A DNA stretch of 64,000 nucleotides from Pseudomonas solani. GTDB lineage: Bacteria > Pseudomonadota > Gammaproteobacteria > Pseudomonadales > Pseudomonadaceae. How positions within the stretch are numbered: the first letter of the stretch is position 1; every line of letters begins with the position of its first letter. A program made the translations under genes and the position numbers. Positions 1-10,211 of the stretch are shown one piece after another. A model generated the notes under the pieces. That model had not been told where the DNA came from. It was given only the letters and a program-made list of their open reading frames with translations, and made no database searches. The stretch spans positions 5,390,501 to 5,454,500 of the forward strand of contig NZ_AP023081.1 of the NCBI RefSeq assembly GCF_026072635.1. The letters run 5' to 3'.

Positions 1-1467
1 GCCGGCGCTGCATTCGGCCAGCTCGGCGATCTGCGCGATCTGCCGGTTGACCTCCTCGGCGACCTGCCCCTGTTGCTCGATGGCGGCGGCCATCTGCAGG
101 CTCATGCCGCTGATCTGCCCGACTTCCCCGCAGATGCGTTGCAGCGCCTGGCGCACCTGCTCCACGTCCTGCCCGGATTGCTGCGCCGCCAGCTCGCCGC
201 GCCGCGCGGTGGCCAGGGCCTCGGCGCTGCCGTCGCGCAGGCGCTGGATGGATTGCTGGATCTGCCCGGTGGAGTCGCGGGTGCGCGAGGCGAGGGTGCG
301 CACTTCGTCGGCGACCACGGCGAAGCCGCGTCCGGATTCCCCGGCCCGCGCCGCCTCGATCGCCGCATTCAGCGCCAGCAGGTTGGTCTGCTCGGCGATG
401 CTCTGGATCACCGTGGCGATGCCGCTGATGGATTCGATGGATTCCGCCAGCCGGCCCACGGCGAGGTCGATGTCCGCCACCGACTCGCGCATGCCCTGCA
501 TCGAGGCCTGGCTCTGCTCGGCCAGGCGCTCGCCGTCGTGGGCCAGCTGGTCGACCTGGGTGGTGGCCTGGGCGGCTTCCTGCAGGTTGCGCGACAGCGC
601 CTGGATGGTCGCGCTCATCTCGTGGATGGCCGCTGCCGACTGCTCGGCCTCCTGCAGCTGGCGGTCGAGCTGCGCGGCGCCGCTGGCCACCAGTTGCGCG
701 GACTCCTCGCTGCGGGCGCGGAGGATCTCGCCGTTGATGCTGATCCGCGCCATCACCGTGCGCATGCGCAGCTTCTGGCTGTTGAGCGCCATCTCGAACA
801 GGCCGCTGCCTCCCGATGCACTGCGGTAGATCGGCGCCAGCAGCGTGTCGCTGTACACCTGGGCGTGGCCGCCGAGGGCGCGCTGCAGGTCGCGGCGCTG
901 GGTCGCCCGCCGTTGCCAGGCGGCGCCGATCAGCAGCGCCAGGGCCAGGCCGCCCAGTGCCGGTGCGACATGCCCGCCGAGGGTGGCGCCCCCCAGGAGC
1001 AGGGCCAGTGCCAGGCCCAGGCCCTGGCCGGCCAGCCATTGGTGCACGCGGCCGGCCAGCGGCAGCGGGGCGCGGCCCTGGCGCAGGCGCGCGTACAGAG
1101 CCTCGGCGCGGCGGCTCTGGGCGGCGTCGATGGGGTGGTAGACGGTGCCCAGGGCCACCAGCTCGCCGCCATCGAACAGCGGCACCACGTAGAGCTGGCT
1201 CCAGAAGCTCGCACCGTCCCGGGTGCGGCCCATGAGCGGGCCGCTCCAGGGGGTGCCGGCGCGCAGCGTCCGCCACATGCGCTCGATCACCCGCGCCGGC
1301 ATCTGCGGGTGGTTGATCAGTTCGAAGCTCTGGTTCAGCAGCTCGTCGCGGCGGTAGCCGCAAAGCGCCAGGTAGGCGTCGTTGCAGGCCAGCAGGCGGC
1401 CGTCGGGGGCGAGCCGCGAGATGGGCGGCTCGACGAAGGCGGGCAGGGTGGCGAGGGAGGCGCCCAT
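1..1467 (-). CDS. PAS-domain methyl-accepting chemotaxis protein, Aer-like (3' end cut by window edge)
   Basis: Chemoreceptor that would signal to CheA/CheW at the inner membrane. Translation from the ATG shows an N-terminal PAS-like sensor (about residues 10-120, including CNDAYLALCGY and the NHPQMP/W-x-G-P pattern of Aer-type PAS domains). Two hydrophobic stretches follow at about 150-187 with only a very short gap, so no periplasmic sensor domain. A long coiled-coil signalling domain comes next, with the conserved hairpin tip EQTNLLALNAAIEAARAGE near residues 355-375. The reading frame is open to the first base, so the C-terminus is missing. The start lies 2 bp after the aldolase stop, so the gene is probably co-transcribed and translationally coupled with the upstream transporter/enzyme operon. 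The ligand is unknown; Aer-like receptors often sense redox or energy state through a bound cofactor. Confidence 0.9.
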   Translation of the reverse strand, partial: MGASLATLPAFVEPPISRLAPDGRLLACNDAYLALCGYRRDELLNQSFELINHPQMPARVIERMWRTLRAGTPWSGPLMGRTRDGASFWSQLYVVPLFDGGELVALGTVYHPIDAAQSRRAEALYARLRQGRAPLPLAGRVHQWLAGQGLGLALALLLGGATLGGHVAPALGGLALALLIGAAWQRRATQRRDLQRALGGHAQVYSDTLLAPIYRSASGGSGLFEMALNSQKLRMRTVMARISINGEILRARSEESAQLVASGAAQLDRQLQEAEQSAAAIHEMSATIQALSRNLQEAAQATTQVDQLAHDGERLAEQSQASMQGMRESVADIDLAVGRLAESIESISGIATVIQSIAEQTNLLALNAAIEAARAGESGRGFAVVADEVRTLASRTRDSTGQIQQSIQRLRDGSAEALATARRGELAAQQSGQDVEQVRQALQRICGEVGQISGMSLQMAAAIEQQGQVAEEVNRQIAQIAELAECSAG

Positions 1468-1469
1468 GC

Positions 1470-2234
1470 TCACCAGCCCGCGCCGCGTTCGGCCTGCATC
1501 TTGCGCACCATGGCATCGAAGAACTTCACCGCGAAGCCGCTCTCGCGGATCAGCATGGCGGTGAGGTCGGCGCACTTCTGGCTGACGGCTTCCGGCAGCG
1601 GGTTGTCCTCGCCGCCGAGGGCGCCGGCGGCGCACTGGATCTCCGCCGCGCGCTGCACCGTCCAGAGCAGGAAGAAGGCCTTGGCGATGCTGCTTTCGCC
1701 CACCGCGATGCCGTGGTTGCGCAGCACCAGGATGTGCTTGTCGCCGAGGCTCTCGATCATCCGCGCCTTCTCGTCATCGAACAGGGTGATGCCCTCGAAG
1801 GTGTGGTAGCCGATGCGCCCGTACAGCTGCGCGCCGTAGAAGTCGTGGTGGCCGAAGCCGGCCTTCTTCTGCACCACGGCGGAGATGGGTGTGGTGTGGG
1901 TGTGGATCAGGCAGTGGATGTCGTCGCGGGCCCCGTGCACGGCGCTGTGCAGGGCGAAGCCGGCGGGGTTGGCGTCGTAGGGCGAGTCCTCCAGCTTGTG
2001 GCCGTCGAGGTCGACCTTGAGCAGGTTGGCCGGGGTCACCTCGCGGTAGTTGAGGCCGAAGGGGTTGACCAGGTAGTGGTGCGCCGGCCCCGGCAGGCGG
2101 GCGGAGATGTGGTTGAAGATGGTCTCGCTCCAGCCGAAGAAATCCACCAGGTGGTAGCAGTGGGCGAGCTGCACGCGCAGGGCCCATTCCTCGTCGCTGC
2201 AATGCTGGGGCTGGGTGATGGCGATGGCGTTCAT
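1470..2234 (-). CDS. class II aldolase/adducin family protein
   Basis: A 254-residue single-domain class II aldolase/adducin fold protein, cytoplasmic. Metal-site signatures visible are the HTH pair in CLIHTHTTP and a third histidine in LRNHGIAVG. At the position where sugar-phosphate aldolases carry their catalytic glutamate the sequence reads AGFALHSAV, as in adducin-type members, so true aldolase activity is uncertain (inference). The ATG is preceded by a clear AAGGAG ribosome site. The gene follows the ketopantoate-reductase-like gene by 14 bp and precedes the chemoreceptor by 2 bp. Its substrate is unknown; the context suggests metabolism of whatever the Liv-type importer brings in. Confidence 0.88.
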   Translation of the reverse strand: MNAIAITQPQHCSDEEWALRVQLAHCYHLVDFFGWSETIFNHISARLPGPAHHYLVNPFGLNYREVTPANLLKVDLDGHKLEDSPYDANPAGFALHSAVHGARDDIHCLIHTHTTPISAVVQKKAGFGHHDFYGAQLYGRIGYHTFEGITLFDDEKARMIESLGDKHILVLRNHGIAVGESSIAKAFFLLWTVQRAAEIQCAAGALGGEDNPLPEAVSQKCADLTAMLIRESGFAVKFFDAMVRKMQAERGAGW

Positions 2235-2248
2235 GGAAGGCTCCTTGT

Positions 2249-3229
2249 TCAGTGGCTGGCGCTGCGGAAGCGCGCCAGGGCGATGAGGTGGCGGGTGATG
2301 GGCATGGGCAGGTCGAGCAGCTCGGCCAGTTCCAGCACGGCGTCGCCGATGGCGGCCAGCTCCAGGGGCTGGCCCTTGTCGTGGTCCTGCAGCATCGAGG
2401 TGCGCACGGCGCCCATGCCGGCGCCGAGTTCGAGGAAGGTCTGCGGGTCGATGTCCACCCGCGCGCCATGGCCGGCGGCCACCAGCAGCGCCTCGTGCAG
2501 GGTGGCGCGGGCCAGCTCGCGCAGGCCGGGCTGGCCGTAGAGCTGTTCCAGGGTGGCGCCGCTGACCACCGACAGGGGGTTGGAGGTGAGGTTGGCGATG
2601 ACCTTGGTCCACAGCGGGTCGCGGATGCGCTCGCTGGCGCGGGCCTCGATGCCGGCGTCGGCGATCACCGTGCGCAGGCGTTCCAGGCGCGGGGTCAGGC
2701 TGTTGTCCGGCTCGCCGACGATCATCAGGTGCGGGTTGCTCGACTCGGCCACCCCCGGCGCCGGGCATTGCGCGGTGATGAACACCACGCAGCCGATCAC
2801 CCGGGCCAGGTCGAGGGCGCTGCTGAGCGCGCCGTCCGGGTCCACCGCCTCCACGCGGCGCCCGGCGAAGCGCCCCGGCAGGCCGTGGAAGTACCACCAG
2901 GGCACACCGTTGACCACCGGCACCACCATCGTCTCGTCGCCCAGCAGGGGCTGGATCTGCGGCAACAGCGCGGCCAGGGCCGGGGCCTTGGTGCAGAGGA
3001 ACACCAGGTCCTGCTGCCCCAGTTCGGCGGCGTCGTCGCTGGCGTCGACCTGCACCTGGTGCAAGCCGTCGAGGTCGTGCAGGCGGATGCCGTCGCGGCG
3101 GATGGCTGCCAGGGTCTTGCCCCGGGCCAGCACCTTGACCACCTGGTCGCTGGCGGCGAAACGGGCGGCCAGGGTGCAGCCGATGGCGCCGGCACCGGCG
3201 ATGCAGATACGCAGGGGAGGTTGCTTCAT
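2249..3229 (-). CDS. ketopantoate reductase family oxidoreductase (PanE/ApbA-like)
   Basis: NAD(P)H-dependent 2-oxoacid reductase fold. The N-terminal Rossmann motif GAGAIG lies at about residues 12-17, and the C-terminal half carries the PanE-type pattern LWTKVIANLTSNPLSVV, which supplies the catalytic lysine and asparagine. The chosen ATG (MKQPPL) has GGAG 7 bases upstream; an in-frame ATG four codons earlier is possible but lacks a good ribosome site. Placement between a LivF gene and an adducin-type aldolase gene, in one operon, argues for a catabolic role rather than pantothenate synthesis. The exact substrate cannot be told from sequence. Confidence 0.85.
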   Translation of the reverse strand: MKQPPLRICIAGAGAIGCTLAARFAASDQVVKVLARGKTLAAIRRDGIRLHDLDGLHQVQVDASDDAAELGQQDLVFLCTKAPALAALLPQIQPLLGDETMVVPVVNGVPWWYFHGLPGRFAGRRVEAVDPDGALSSALDLARVIGCVVFITAQCPAPGVAESSNPHLMIVGEPDNSLTPRLERLRTVIADAGIEARASERIRDPLWTKVIANLTSNPLSVVSGATLEQLYGQPGLRELARATLHEALLVAAGHGARVDIDPQTFLELGAGMGAVRTSMLQDHDKGQPLELAAIGDAVLELAELLDLPMPITRHLIALARFRSASH

Positions 3230-3277
3230 GGTTCGCTCCATCGAGTGGCCCGCCCGGGATCGCCGGGCGGGCTCGGG

Positions 3278-4068
<791 letters not shown>

Positions 4069-4069
<1 letters not shown>

Positions 4070-5871
4070 CACTCTGCGCCTCCGAGATAGGCTTCCAGCA
4101 CGGCCGGGTTCTTCTGCACCTCTTCCGGCAGGCCCTGGGCGATGCGCTGGCCGAATTCCATCACCACCACGCGGTCCACCAGGCCCATGACGAAGTCCAT
4201 GTCGTGCTCCACCAGGAGAATGGCCATGCCTTCGCTGCGCAGGCGGCTGAGGAGCAGGCCGAGGGCCTCCTTCTCCTTGTGGCGCAGGCCGGCGGCGGGC
4301 TCGTCGAGCAGCAGCAGGCAAGGGTCGGCGCACAGCGCGCGGGCGATCTCGAGGATGCGCTGCTGGCCGAGGGCGAGGCTGCCGGCCTCTTCATGCAGGT
4401 AGTCGCCGAGGCCGACGCGTTCCAGCTGTCGGCGCGCTTCGGCGAGCAGGTCGGCCTCCTCGGCGCGATCCAGGCGCAGGGCCGAGGCCAGCACGCCCTT
4501 GCCGCCGCGCAGGTGCGCGCCGATGGCGACGTTCTCCAGCACGCTCATGCCCGGCAGCAGTTTCACGTGCTGGAAGGTGCGGCTCATGCCCATGCCGGCC
4601 ACGCGGCGCGAAGCCAGGCCGTTGATGCGCTTGCCCATGAACAGCACGTCGCCGCTGCTGGGGGTGTCGACGCCGGAGAGCTGGTTGAACAGGGTGCTCT
4701 TGCCGGCGCCGTTGGGGCCGATCAGGGCGAGGATCTCCCCAGCGCGGACGTCCAGGCTCATGTCGTTGTTGGCCACCAGGCCGCCGAAGCGCCGGGTGAC
4801 ATGGCGCGCTTCGAGGATCACCTCGCCGTGGGCCGGGCGTTCCCGCTGCGGCAGCTCGCGAGCCGGGGCCTCGGCCGCCGGCAGGCGGTGGCGGGTGCGC
4901 AGGCGGGCTGGCACCAGGCGCACCAGCAGCGGCCACAGGCCACCCGGCGCGCGCTGCATCAGCAGCACGATGAGCAGGCCGAAGACGATGGTCTCGTAGT
5001 TGCCGGTGCTGCCCAGCAGGTGCGGCAGCAGGTCCTGCAGCCACTGCTTGAGCAGGGTGAGGATGCCGCTGCCGAGCAGGGCGCCCCAGACACTGCCGAC
5101 GCCGCCGATCAGCGCCATGAACAGGTAGTCGATGCCCATGTTGAGGCCGAAGGGCGTCGGGTTGACGAAGCGCTGGGTGTGCGCATAGAGCCAGCCGGAC
5201 ACCGCCGCGAACACCGCCGAGATGAGGAAGATCACCAGCTTGGAGCGGAAGGTGTCGACGCCCATGGACTCGGCCATCAGCTGGCCGCCCTTGAGTGCGC
5301 GGATGGCCCGGCCCTCGCGGGAATCCAGCAGGTTCTGGGTGATCAGCATGGCCAGCAGGAGCACCACCCAGATCAGGTAGAAGACCTTCTCGCCCTTGTC
5401 GAGCAGCACGCCGAACAGCGAGATCGACGGCAACCCGCTGACGCCGGTGTGGCCGCCCAGGGATTCCACCGTGCCGAACAGGTAGTACAGCGACAGGCCC
5501 CAGGCAATGGTGCCCAGGGGCAGGTAGTGGCCCGAGAGCTTGAGCGTCAGCGCGCCCAGCAGCAGGGCCACCAGGGCGGTGATGGCCACGCCCACCAGCA
5601 GCGTCAGCCAGGGCGATGCGCTGGCCCAGGCGAGCCAGGCCGGCAACTGCTCGGCGGTGGTCAGGTAGGCGGTGGTGTAGGCGCCGAGGCCGACGAAGGC
5701 CGCCTGGCCGAAGCTGGTCATGCCACCGACGCCGGTGAGCAGGACCAGGCCCAGCACCACCAGGGTATAGAGGCCGATGTAGTTGAGCAGGGTGACGTAG
5801 AAGGGCGGCAGCACCAGCGGTGCGACACCGAGCACGGCGACCAGGAGCAGGATCAGGTGGCGCGGTTTCAT
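4069..5871 (-). CDS. livM: fused LivM permease - LivG ATPase of an ABC importer
   Basis: A 600-residue protein joining two usual subunits. Residues 1-330 are a LivM-type permease with about eight hydrophobic segments (GMTSFGQAAFVGLGAY motif near the N-terminus, EGRAIRA coupling segment). Residues about 365-600 are a LivG ATPase with Walker A GPNGAGKST, signature LALGQQR, Walker B LLLLDEPAAG and LLVEHDMD. The Pro/Arg/Glu-rich linker (about 330-365) reads through with no frame break. The start overlaps the livH stop (ATGA) and the end overlaps livF (ATGA). LivM-LivG fusions are known in proteobacteria, so this is an unusual but real architecture rather than an artefact. Confidence 0.92.
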
Positions 5872-6905
5872 TCTTCTTCCTCCACGTGACGGCTGGTGAA
5901 CGAGCGCCAGAGCAGGAAGGGGATGATCAGGGTGAACACGATGATCTCTTTGTAGGTGCTGGCCCAGAACATCGAGAAGGCTTCGATCAGCCCCACCGAG
6001 AGCGCGCCGAGGGCGGCCACCGGGTAGCTCGCCAGGCCGCCGATGATGGCGCCGACGAAGCCCTTGAGGCTGATGATGAAGCCGGAGTCGAAGTAGAGCG
6101 TGGTGATGGGCGCGATGAGGATGCCCGACAGTGCGCCGATGAAGGTGGCCAGGAGGAAGGTGGCCTTGCCCGCCAGGGTCGGCGAGATGCCCATCAGCCG
6201 CGCGCCCATGCGGTTCACCGCCGTGGCGCGCAGGGCCTTGCCGTAGAGGCTGCGTTCGAAGAACAGGAACAGGCCGATGATCAGCCCCAGGGACACGGCT
6301 ATCACCCACAGCGTCTGGCTGTTGAAGGTCACCGGGCCCAGCTCCAGGCCGGCTTCGGAGAAGGGCTCGGTGCGCGCGCCCTCCGGGCCGAACAGCAGCA
6401 GGGCGATGCCGACCATGGCCACGTGCACGGCGATGGAGACGATCAGCAGCACCAGGGAGCTGGCCGAGGCGATGGGCTGGAACACCAGGCGGTAGATCTG
6501 CGGGCCCAGGGGCACCACCAGGGCCAGGGTCAGCAGCGCCTGCACTGCCATGGGCAGCTCGGCCAGTGGCAGCAGGCGGATGGCCGCGACCATGACCAGG
6601 GCGTAGGCCAGCTTGGCGAGGATGCGCTTGGGAAAGCGGAAGGCGTGGCTGGAGCGCGCGGCGTCGTACAGGTCCAGCGCGCAGTCGATCAGGGTCAGGC
6701 CCAGCAGCAGCCAGACCAGGGCGGTGGGATGGCCGGCCTGCAGGGTGGCCATGGTCAGCGCGCCATAGGTGACGAACTCGCCCTGGGGGATCAGCAGGAT
6801 GCGCGTGACGGTGAAGACCAGCAGGATCGACAAGGCCAGCAGCGCGTAGATCGCGCCGTTGGTGATGCCGTCCTGGCCGAGCAGCATGGCTATCTGGAAA
6901 TTCAT
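5868..6905 (-). CDS. livH: branched-chain amino acid-type ABC transporter permease (LivH)
   Basis: 345-residue inner-membrane permease with about eight hydrophobic segments. It has the LivH signatures NGAIYALLALS near the N-terminus, LRATAVNRMGARLMGI (cytoplasmic coupling helix) and KGFVGAIIGGLASYP near the C-terminus. It is longer than a typical LivH of about 300 residues because of a segment around residues 75-110 between early membrane helices. It is the second gene of the importer operon, overlaps the next gene by 4 bp (ATGA), and is separated from the binding-protein gene by a 230-bp gap filled with three REP-like palindromes. Confidence 0.93.
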   Translation of the reverse strand: MNFQIAMLLGQDGITNGAIYALLALSILLVFTVTRILLIPQGEFVTYGALTMATLQAGHPTALVWLLLGLTLIDCALDLYDAARSSHAFRFPKRILAKLAYALVMVAAIRLLPLAELPMAVQALLTLALVVPLGPQIYRLVFQPIASASSLVLLIVSIAVHVAMVGIALLLFGPEGARTEPFSEAGLELGPVTFNSQTLWVIAVSLGLIIGLFLFFERSLYGKALRATAVNRMGARLMGISPTLAGKATFLLATFIGALSGILIAPITTLYFDSGFIISLKGFVGAIIGGLASYPVAALGALSVGLIEAFSMFWASTYKEIIVFTLIIPFLLWRSFTSRHVEEEE

Positions 6906-6965
6906 GGTGGGAACTCTTTATCGCAATGGAAGAGACTGTGGCTTCGGAGCCCAGTGCGGCCTCGC

Positions 6966-7121
6966 CTGGTGGACATGAAGAGCGATGTCCACCCTACGGG
7001 GGGTGTCCGCGAGGGTTTCGCTCGTTGGCAGGCGTAGGGTGGATGACGCTTTTTTCATCCACCTTTCGGCGTTGAGCCGGGCTCCGCCTGGTGGACAGAA
7101 AAGCGCTGTCCACCCTACGGG
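6966..7121. repeat. cluster of three REP-like palindromes
   Basis: Three consecutive imperfect palindromes of one family, built on GTAGGGTGGA with the partner TCCACCCTAC (variants GTGGACA/TGTCCACC and GTGGATGA/TCATCCACC). The middle copy is inverted relative to the outer two. They occupy almost the whole gap between the binding-protein gene and livH. In an operon this could form a partial terminator or mRNA-stabilising hairpin that sets more binding protein than permease (inference). Confidence 0.85.
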
Positions 7122-7137
7122 GAACCCGTGCCTGCGA

Positions 7138-8288
7138 TCAGTTGCCGCGCAGCAGCGTCCAGTTGCCGTTCTTCACCTGGATCAGCTCGCGGCCGCGTTC
7201 GTCGAAGCCGCTGTGGTCCTCGGGGTCATGTTGTAGACGCCCTGGGTGGCAGCCAGCTCGTGGCTTTGCTCCAGCGCGTCACGCAGCGCTGCGCGGAACT
7301 CCGGCGTACCCGGTGCGGCCTTGGCGGCGGCGGTGGGGATGGCGTGCTGCAGCAGCAGGCCGGCGTCGAAGGTGTTGGCGCCGAAGGTGGCCGGCTTGCT
7401 GCCGTTGAGCTTCTCGTAGGCGGCGATGTAGTCGGCGGCGACCTTCTTCGAGGGGTGGCTGTCCGGCACTTCGTCGAGCACCAGCATCAGGCTGGCGGCG
7501 AGGATGGTGCCCTCGACCTTCTTGCCGCCGAGCTTGAGGAAGTCGGGCAGGGCGGCGCCGTGGGTCTGGTACATCTGCCCGCGATAACCCTGGTCGAACA
7601 GGGTGGTCTGCGGCATCACCGCGGAGCTGCCGGGCGCCGCCACCAGGACCGCGTCGGGGCGTGCGGAGAGCACCTTGAGGCTCTGCCCGGTGACCGAGGT
7701 GTCCTGGCGCTGGAAGCGCTCGTTGGCGACCACCTTGATGCCGTGCTCGGCGGCCATCGCGCCCATCACCTTGGACCAGTTCTCGCCATAGGGGTCGGCG
7801 GTGCCGATGAAGCCCAGGGTCTTCACGCCCTTGGCGACCATGTTGTCCACCAGGGCCTTGGCGATCAGGTCGTCGTTCTGGGTGGTCTTGAACACCCATT
7901 TCTTCTGCTCGTTCATCGGCAGCACCACGGCTGCGGTGCCCACCGGCGCCAGCAGCGGTACGCCGGCCTCGGCGGCGAACTGAATCACGCCCATGGCGTT
8001 GGGCGAACCGCTCGGGCCGATGATGGCGTCGACGTTCTCCTCGCTGATCAGCTTCTTCAGCGCCTTGACCGTGGCGGTCGGGTCGCTGCCGTCATCCAGG
8101 GCGATGTATTTCACCTGCTGGTCGCCCGCCTGGGTCGGCAGCAGCGGCACGCTGTTCTTCTGCGGCAGGCCCACCAGGGCGATGGGGCCGGTGGAGGAGG
8201 TGATGACGCCGACTTTGACGTCGGCCTGCGCAAGGGAGGCGCAGGCGGCACTGAGGAGCAACGTGGACACAGCTTTCTTGAAGAGCAT
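7138..8288 (-). CDS. Liv-type ABC transporter periplasmic substrate-binding protein (apparent 1-bp frameshift near 3' end)
   Basis: Periplasmic binding protein of the Peripla_BP_6/LivJ type, first gene of the importer operon. Signal peptide MLFKKAVSTLLLSAACASLAQA, then VKVGVITSSTGP, IIGPSGS and GFIGTADPYGENW typical of the family. The ATG was chosen for its signal peptide and GGAG ribosome site. As read, the frame breaks after GVYNMTP and stops at 7182. Restoring one C/G in the G-run at 7222-7225 gives a natural ending (EDHSGFDERG to NWTLLRGN) at 7138, 383 residues. The same kind of deletion occurs in four other genes of this window, so a sequencing undercall is likelier than a true pseudogene. 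The ligand is not identifiable. Confidence 0.88.
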
Positions 8289-8615
8289 GACTTTCTCCGA
8301 AGAGTTGCAAGGCGATACGGGGCGGTTGTCCGACGGGTGCCGCGTGGCGAGCCCGTGGTCCTTCTTGTTGTGATGCCCGTGCGCTGCACGCTGCCGAGGG
8401 CAGGGCGGCGCCGTCGAGCCCATGGAGGGCCGAGTGGCGTGTAGGGCGATAGCAGGTTGCATGCCAGGAAAAATCGTTACCCCGTTGCGGCGCCGTCGGA
8501 CAGGGGGCGTTTCGGCACGTCGTATGTGGGGGCTGGGCGAGGGGATGGCGCCGGGGTTCCCGTGGCCACTCGCGCACCGCTGCCGATGCGCGCCGATCCC
8601 GCAGGCGACAAGGCA

Positions 8616-8629
8616 TTGATCTGGATCAA
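8616..8629. promoter_or_regulatory. putative ANR/DNR (FNR-family) binding site
   Basis: TTGATCTGGATCAA is an exact match to the FNR/ANR consensus TTGAT-N4-ATCAA. It lies about 330 bp upstream of the binding-protein gene (minus) and 445 bp upstream of iacH (plus), so it could make either operon respond to low oxygen. Distances are long for direct activation unless transcripts have long leaders; a chance match is possible. Confidence 0.5.
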
Positions 8630-8961
8630 TACGGCTTCTGGAAAGTCGATTTCCTGACCGAAAAATCTCGATTTTTTAGGCTAAAAAACACCTGTTTTTT
8701 GATGGCATTTTTGGCCTGTTTTCAGGGGCTGAAAATTCTTTTCGCAAGGGGTTTGTGCAGGGCCTTCGAGCAGGGCGTGGGAACACTTTTTTGAATGATT
8801 GTGTTTCTCATTGGTTATATAAACTATTGAAAATAAACGATAAAAATAAGATTCATAGGTGAAATATCCATTTTTATGCCTGTTACCGAAATGCACGGAA
8901 AGGGTGCGAAGCAGAGAGAAATGCACCGAATCTACACACGGATTTATTTGCCAAAATTCAA

Positions 8962-8990
8962 TTGACATTTCACGTAAAAATTCCGATTTT
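8962..8990 (+). promoter_or_regulatory. candidate sigma-70 promoter for the iac operon
   Basis: A perfect -35 TTGACA is followed after 17 bases by GATTTT, a weak -10 (3 of 6), in AT-rich DNA about 80 bp upstream of the iacH start. A weak -10 is compatible with a regulated promoter. No second box supports it. Confidence 0.3.
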
Positions 8991-9073
8991 AGATTTAAGC
9001 GTTCACCTGCTCAGGCAGGCAGAAGGCTTCCCTGAAAGCGCACAGCGCGAACAACTCGAATACAGGTGAAGGC

Positions 9074-10186
9074 ATGGCGACAGTCGTCGAGAAACTGCAG
9101 CTTGGAGGGTCCGGCAGGACCGTGATGGTGAAGGACACCGTCGATATCGCCGGCTACCCGACCCGCGCTTCCAGCCGTGCGCTGGAAGAGGCGCCCGACG
9201 CCAGCCGCCATGCCGATGTGGTCCAGGCGCTGCTCGATGGCGGCTGCCGCATCACCGGCAAGACCAGCCTCCATGAGCTGGCCTTCGGCACCACCGGCAT
9301 CAATGCCTGGACCGGCACGCCGAACAACCCGCTTTACCCCGGGCGCATCCCCGGCGGTTCCTCCAGCGGCTCCGCCACGGCAGTTGCCGGTGGGCTCTGC
9401 GACTTCTCCCTGGGCACCGACACCGGCGGCTCGGTGCGCATCCCCGCCGCCTGCTGCGGCGTGTTCGGCCTCAAGCCCACGTTCGGCCGCGTGAGCCGCC
9501 AAGGGGTGATGCCGGCGCAGTCGTCGCTGGATTGCGTGGGCCCCTTCGCCCGTGACATGGGCATGCTGATCGAGGCCATGGGCCTGATCGCCCCCGACTT
9601 CGGCCCGCTGCCCTCTATAGAGGGCGTGCGCATCGGCGTGGTGCCGGTGCAGGCGCTGGACGAAGTGCATTTCGCCGTCGATGCGGCCCTGGCCGCCGCG
9701 GATTTCCCCCTGCAGACGCTGCCCTTGCCGGGCATGCGCGCCGCCTATGACGCCGGCCTCACGGTGATCAACCGCGAGACCTGGAACGCCTGCCAGCACC
9801 TGCTGGCCAGCGGCAAGGTCGGCGCCGATATCGCCGGCCGCCTGGAGGCCGCCGGCGCCACCACCGACGAGGCGCTGGCCGCAGCCGAAGCCTGCCGCGT
9901 GGCCTTTACCGCCGAGGTGGACGCGGCCCTGGCGCAGTGCCCGATTCTCGCCATGCCGACCATGCCCGACTACCCGCTGCTGACGGCGGATGCCGCCGAC
10001 ACCCGCGCGGTGATCGGCATGACCGCCTTCGTGCGGCCCTTCAATCTCACCGGCCACCCGGCACTGAGCATCCCCCTGGTGGGTGCCTCGAAGCTGCCGG
10101 TGGGCCTGCAACTGATCGCCGCCAAGGGCGCGGACGAACTGCTTTGTGCAGTCGCCCGCGAACTGGCGCGGCGCCTGGAGCCTTAA
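9074..10186 (+). CDS. iacH: amidase of the indole-3-acetate catabolic cluster (IacH)
   Basis: 370-residue amidase-signature hydrolase. The Ser-cisSer-Lys triad is visible: K20 in VKDTVDIAG, S96 in GGSSSGSA and nucleophile S120 in TDTGGSVR, with the family spacing of 24 between the two serines. It is the first gene of a nine-gene set whose order matches iacHABICDEFG of indole-3-acetic acid degradation in Pseudomonas. In that pathway IacH is assigned a late hydrolytic step before catechol forms. Ribosome site GGTGAAGG. Downstream genes follow closely in the same orientation. Confidence 0.88.
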   Translation: MATVVEKLQLGGSGRTVMVKDTVDIAGYPTRASSRALEEAPDASRHADVVQALLDGGCRITGKTSLHELAFGTTGINAWTGTPNNPLYPGRIPGGSSSGSATAVAGGLCDFSLGTDTGGSVRIPAACCGVFGLKPTFGRVSRQGVMPAQSSLDCVGPFARDMGMLIEAMGLIAPDFGPLPSIEGVRIGVVPVQALDEVHFAVDAALAAADFPLQTLPLPGMRAAYDAGLTVINRETWNACQHLLASGKVGADIAGRLEAAGATTDEALAAAEACRVAFTAEVDAALAQCPILAMPTMPDYPLLTADAADTRAVIGMTAFVRPFNLTGHPALSIPLVGASKLPVGLQLIAAKGADELLCAVARELARRLEP

Positions 10187-10211
10187 CCCCATGCCAACCC
10201 TGGAGCACACC

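Larger units (their letters stand above)
8289..9073. other. intergenic region between divergent liv-type and iac operons
   Basis: No convincing gene. The stretch 8650-9000 is markedly AT-rich compared with its surroundings and must hold the divergent promoters. A perfect FNR-type box (listed separately) lies near the middle. A short minus-strand open frame at 8681-8968 has no ribosome site or recognisable domain and is judged spurious. Confidence 0.7.

Noticed and set aside
1..1809. Long plus-strand open frames antisense to the chemoreceptor and aldolase genes
   Set aside because: Typical GC-rich shadow frames (His/Gln/Ala-rich translation) opposite well-supported genes.
8681..8968. Possible 95-residue minus-strand gene in the AT-rich gap
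   Set aside because: No ribosome site, no recognisable domain, odd composition; likely chance opening in AT-rich promoter DNA.
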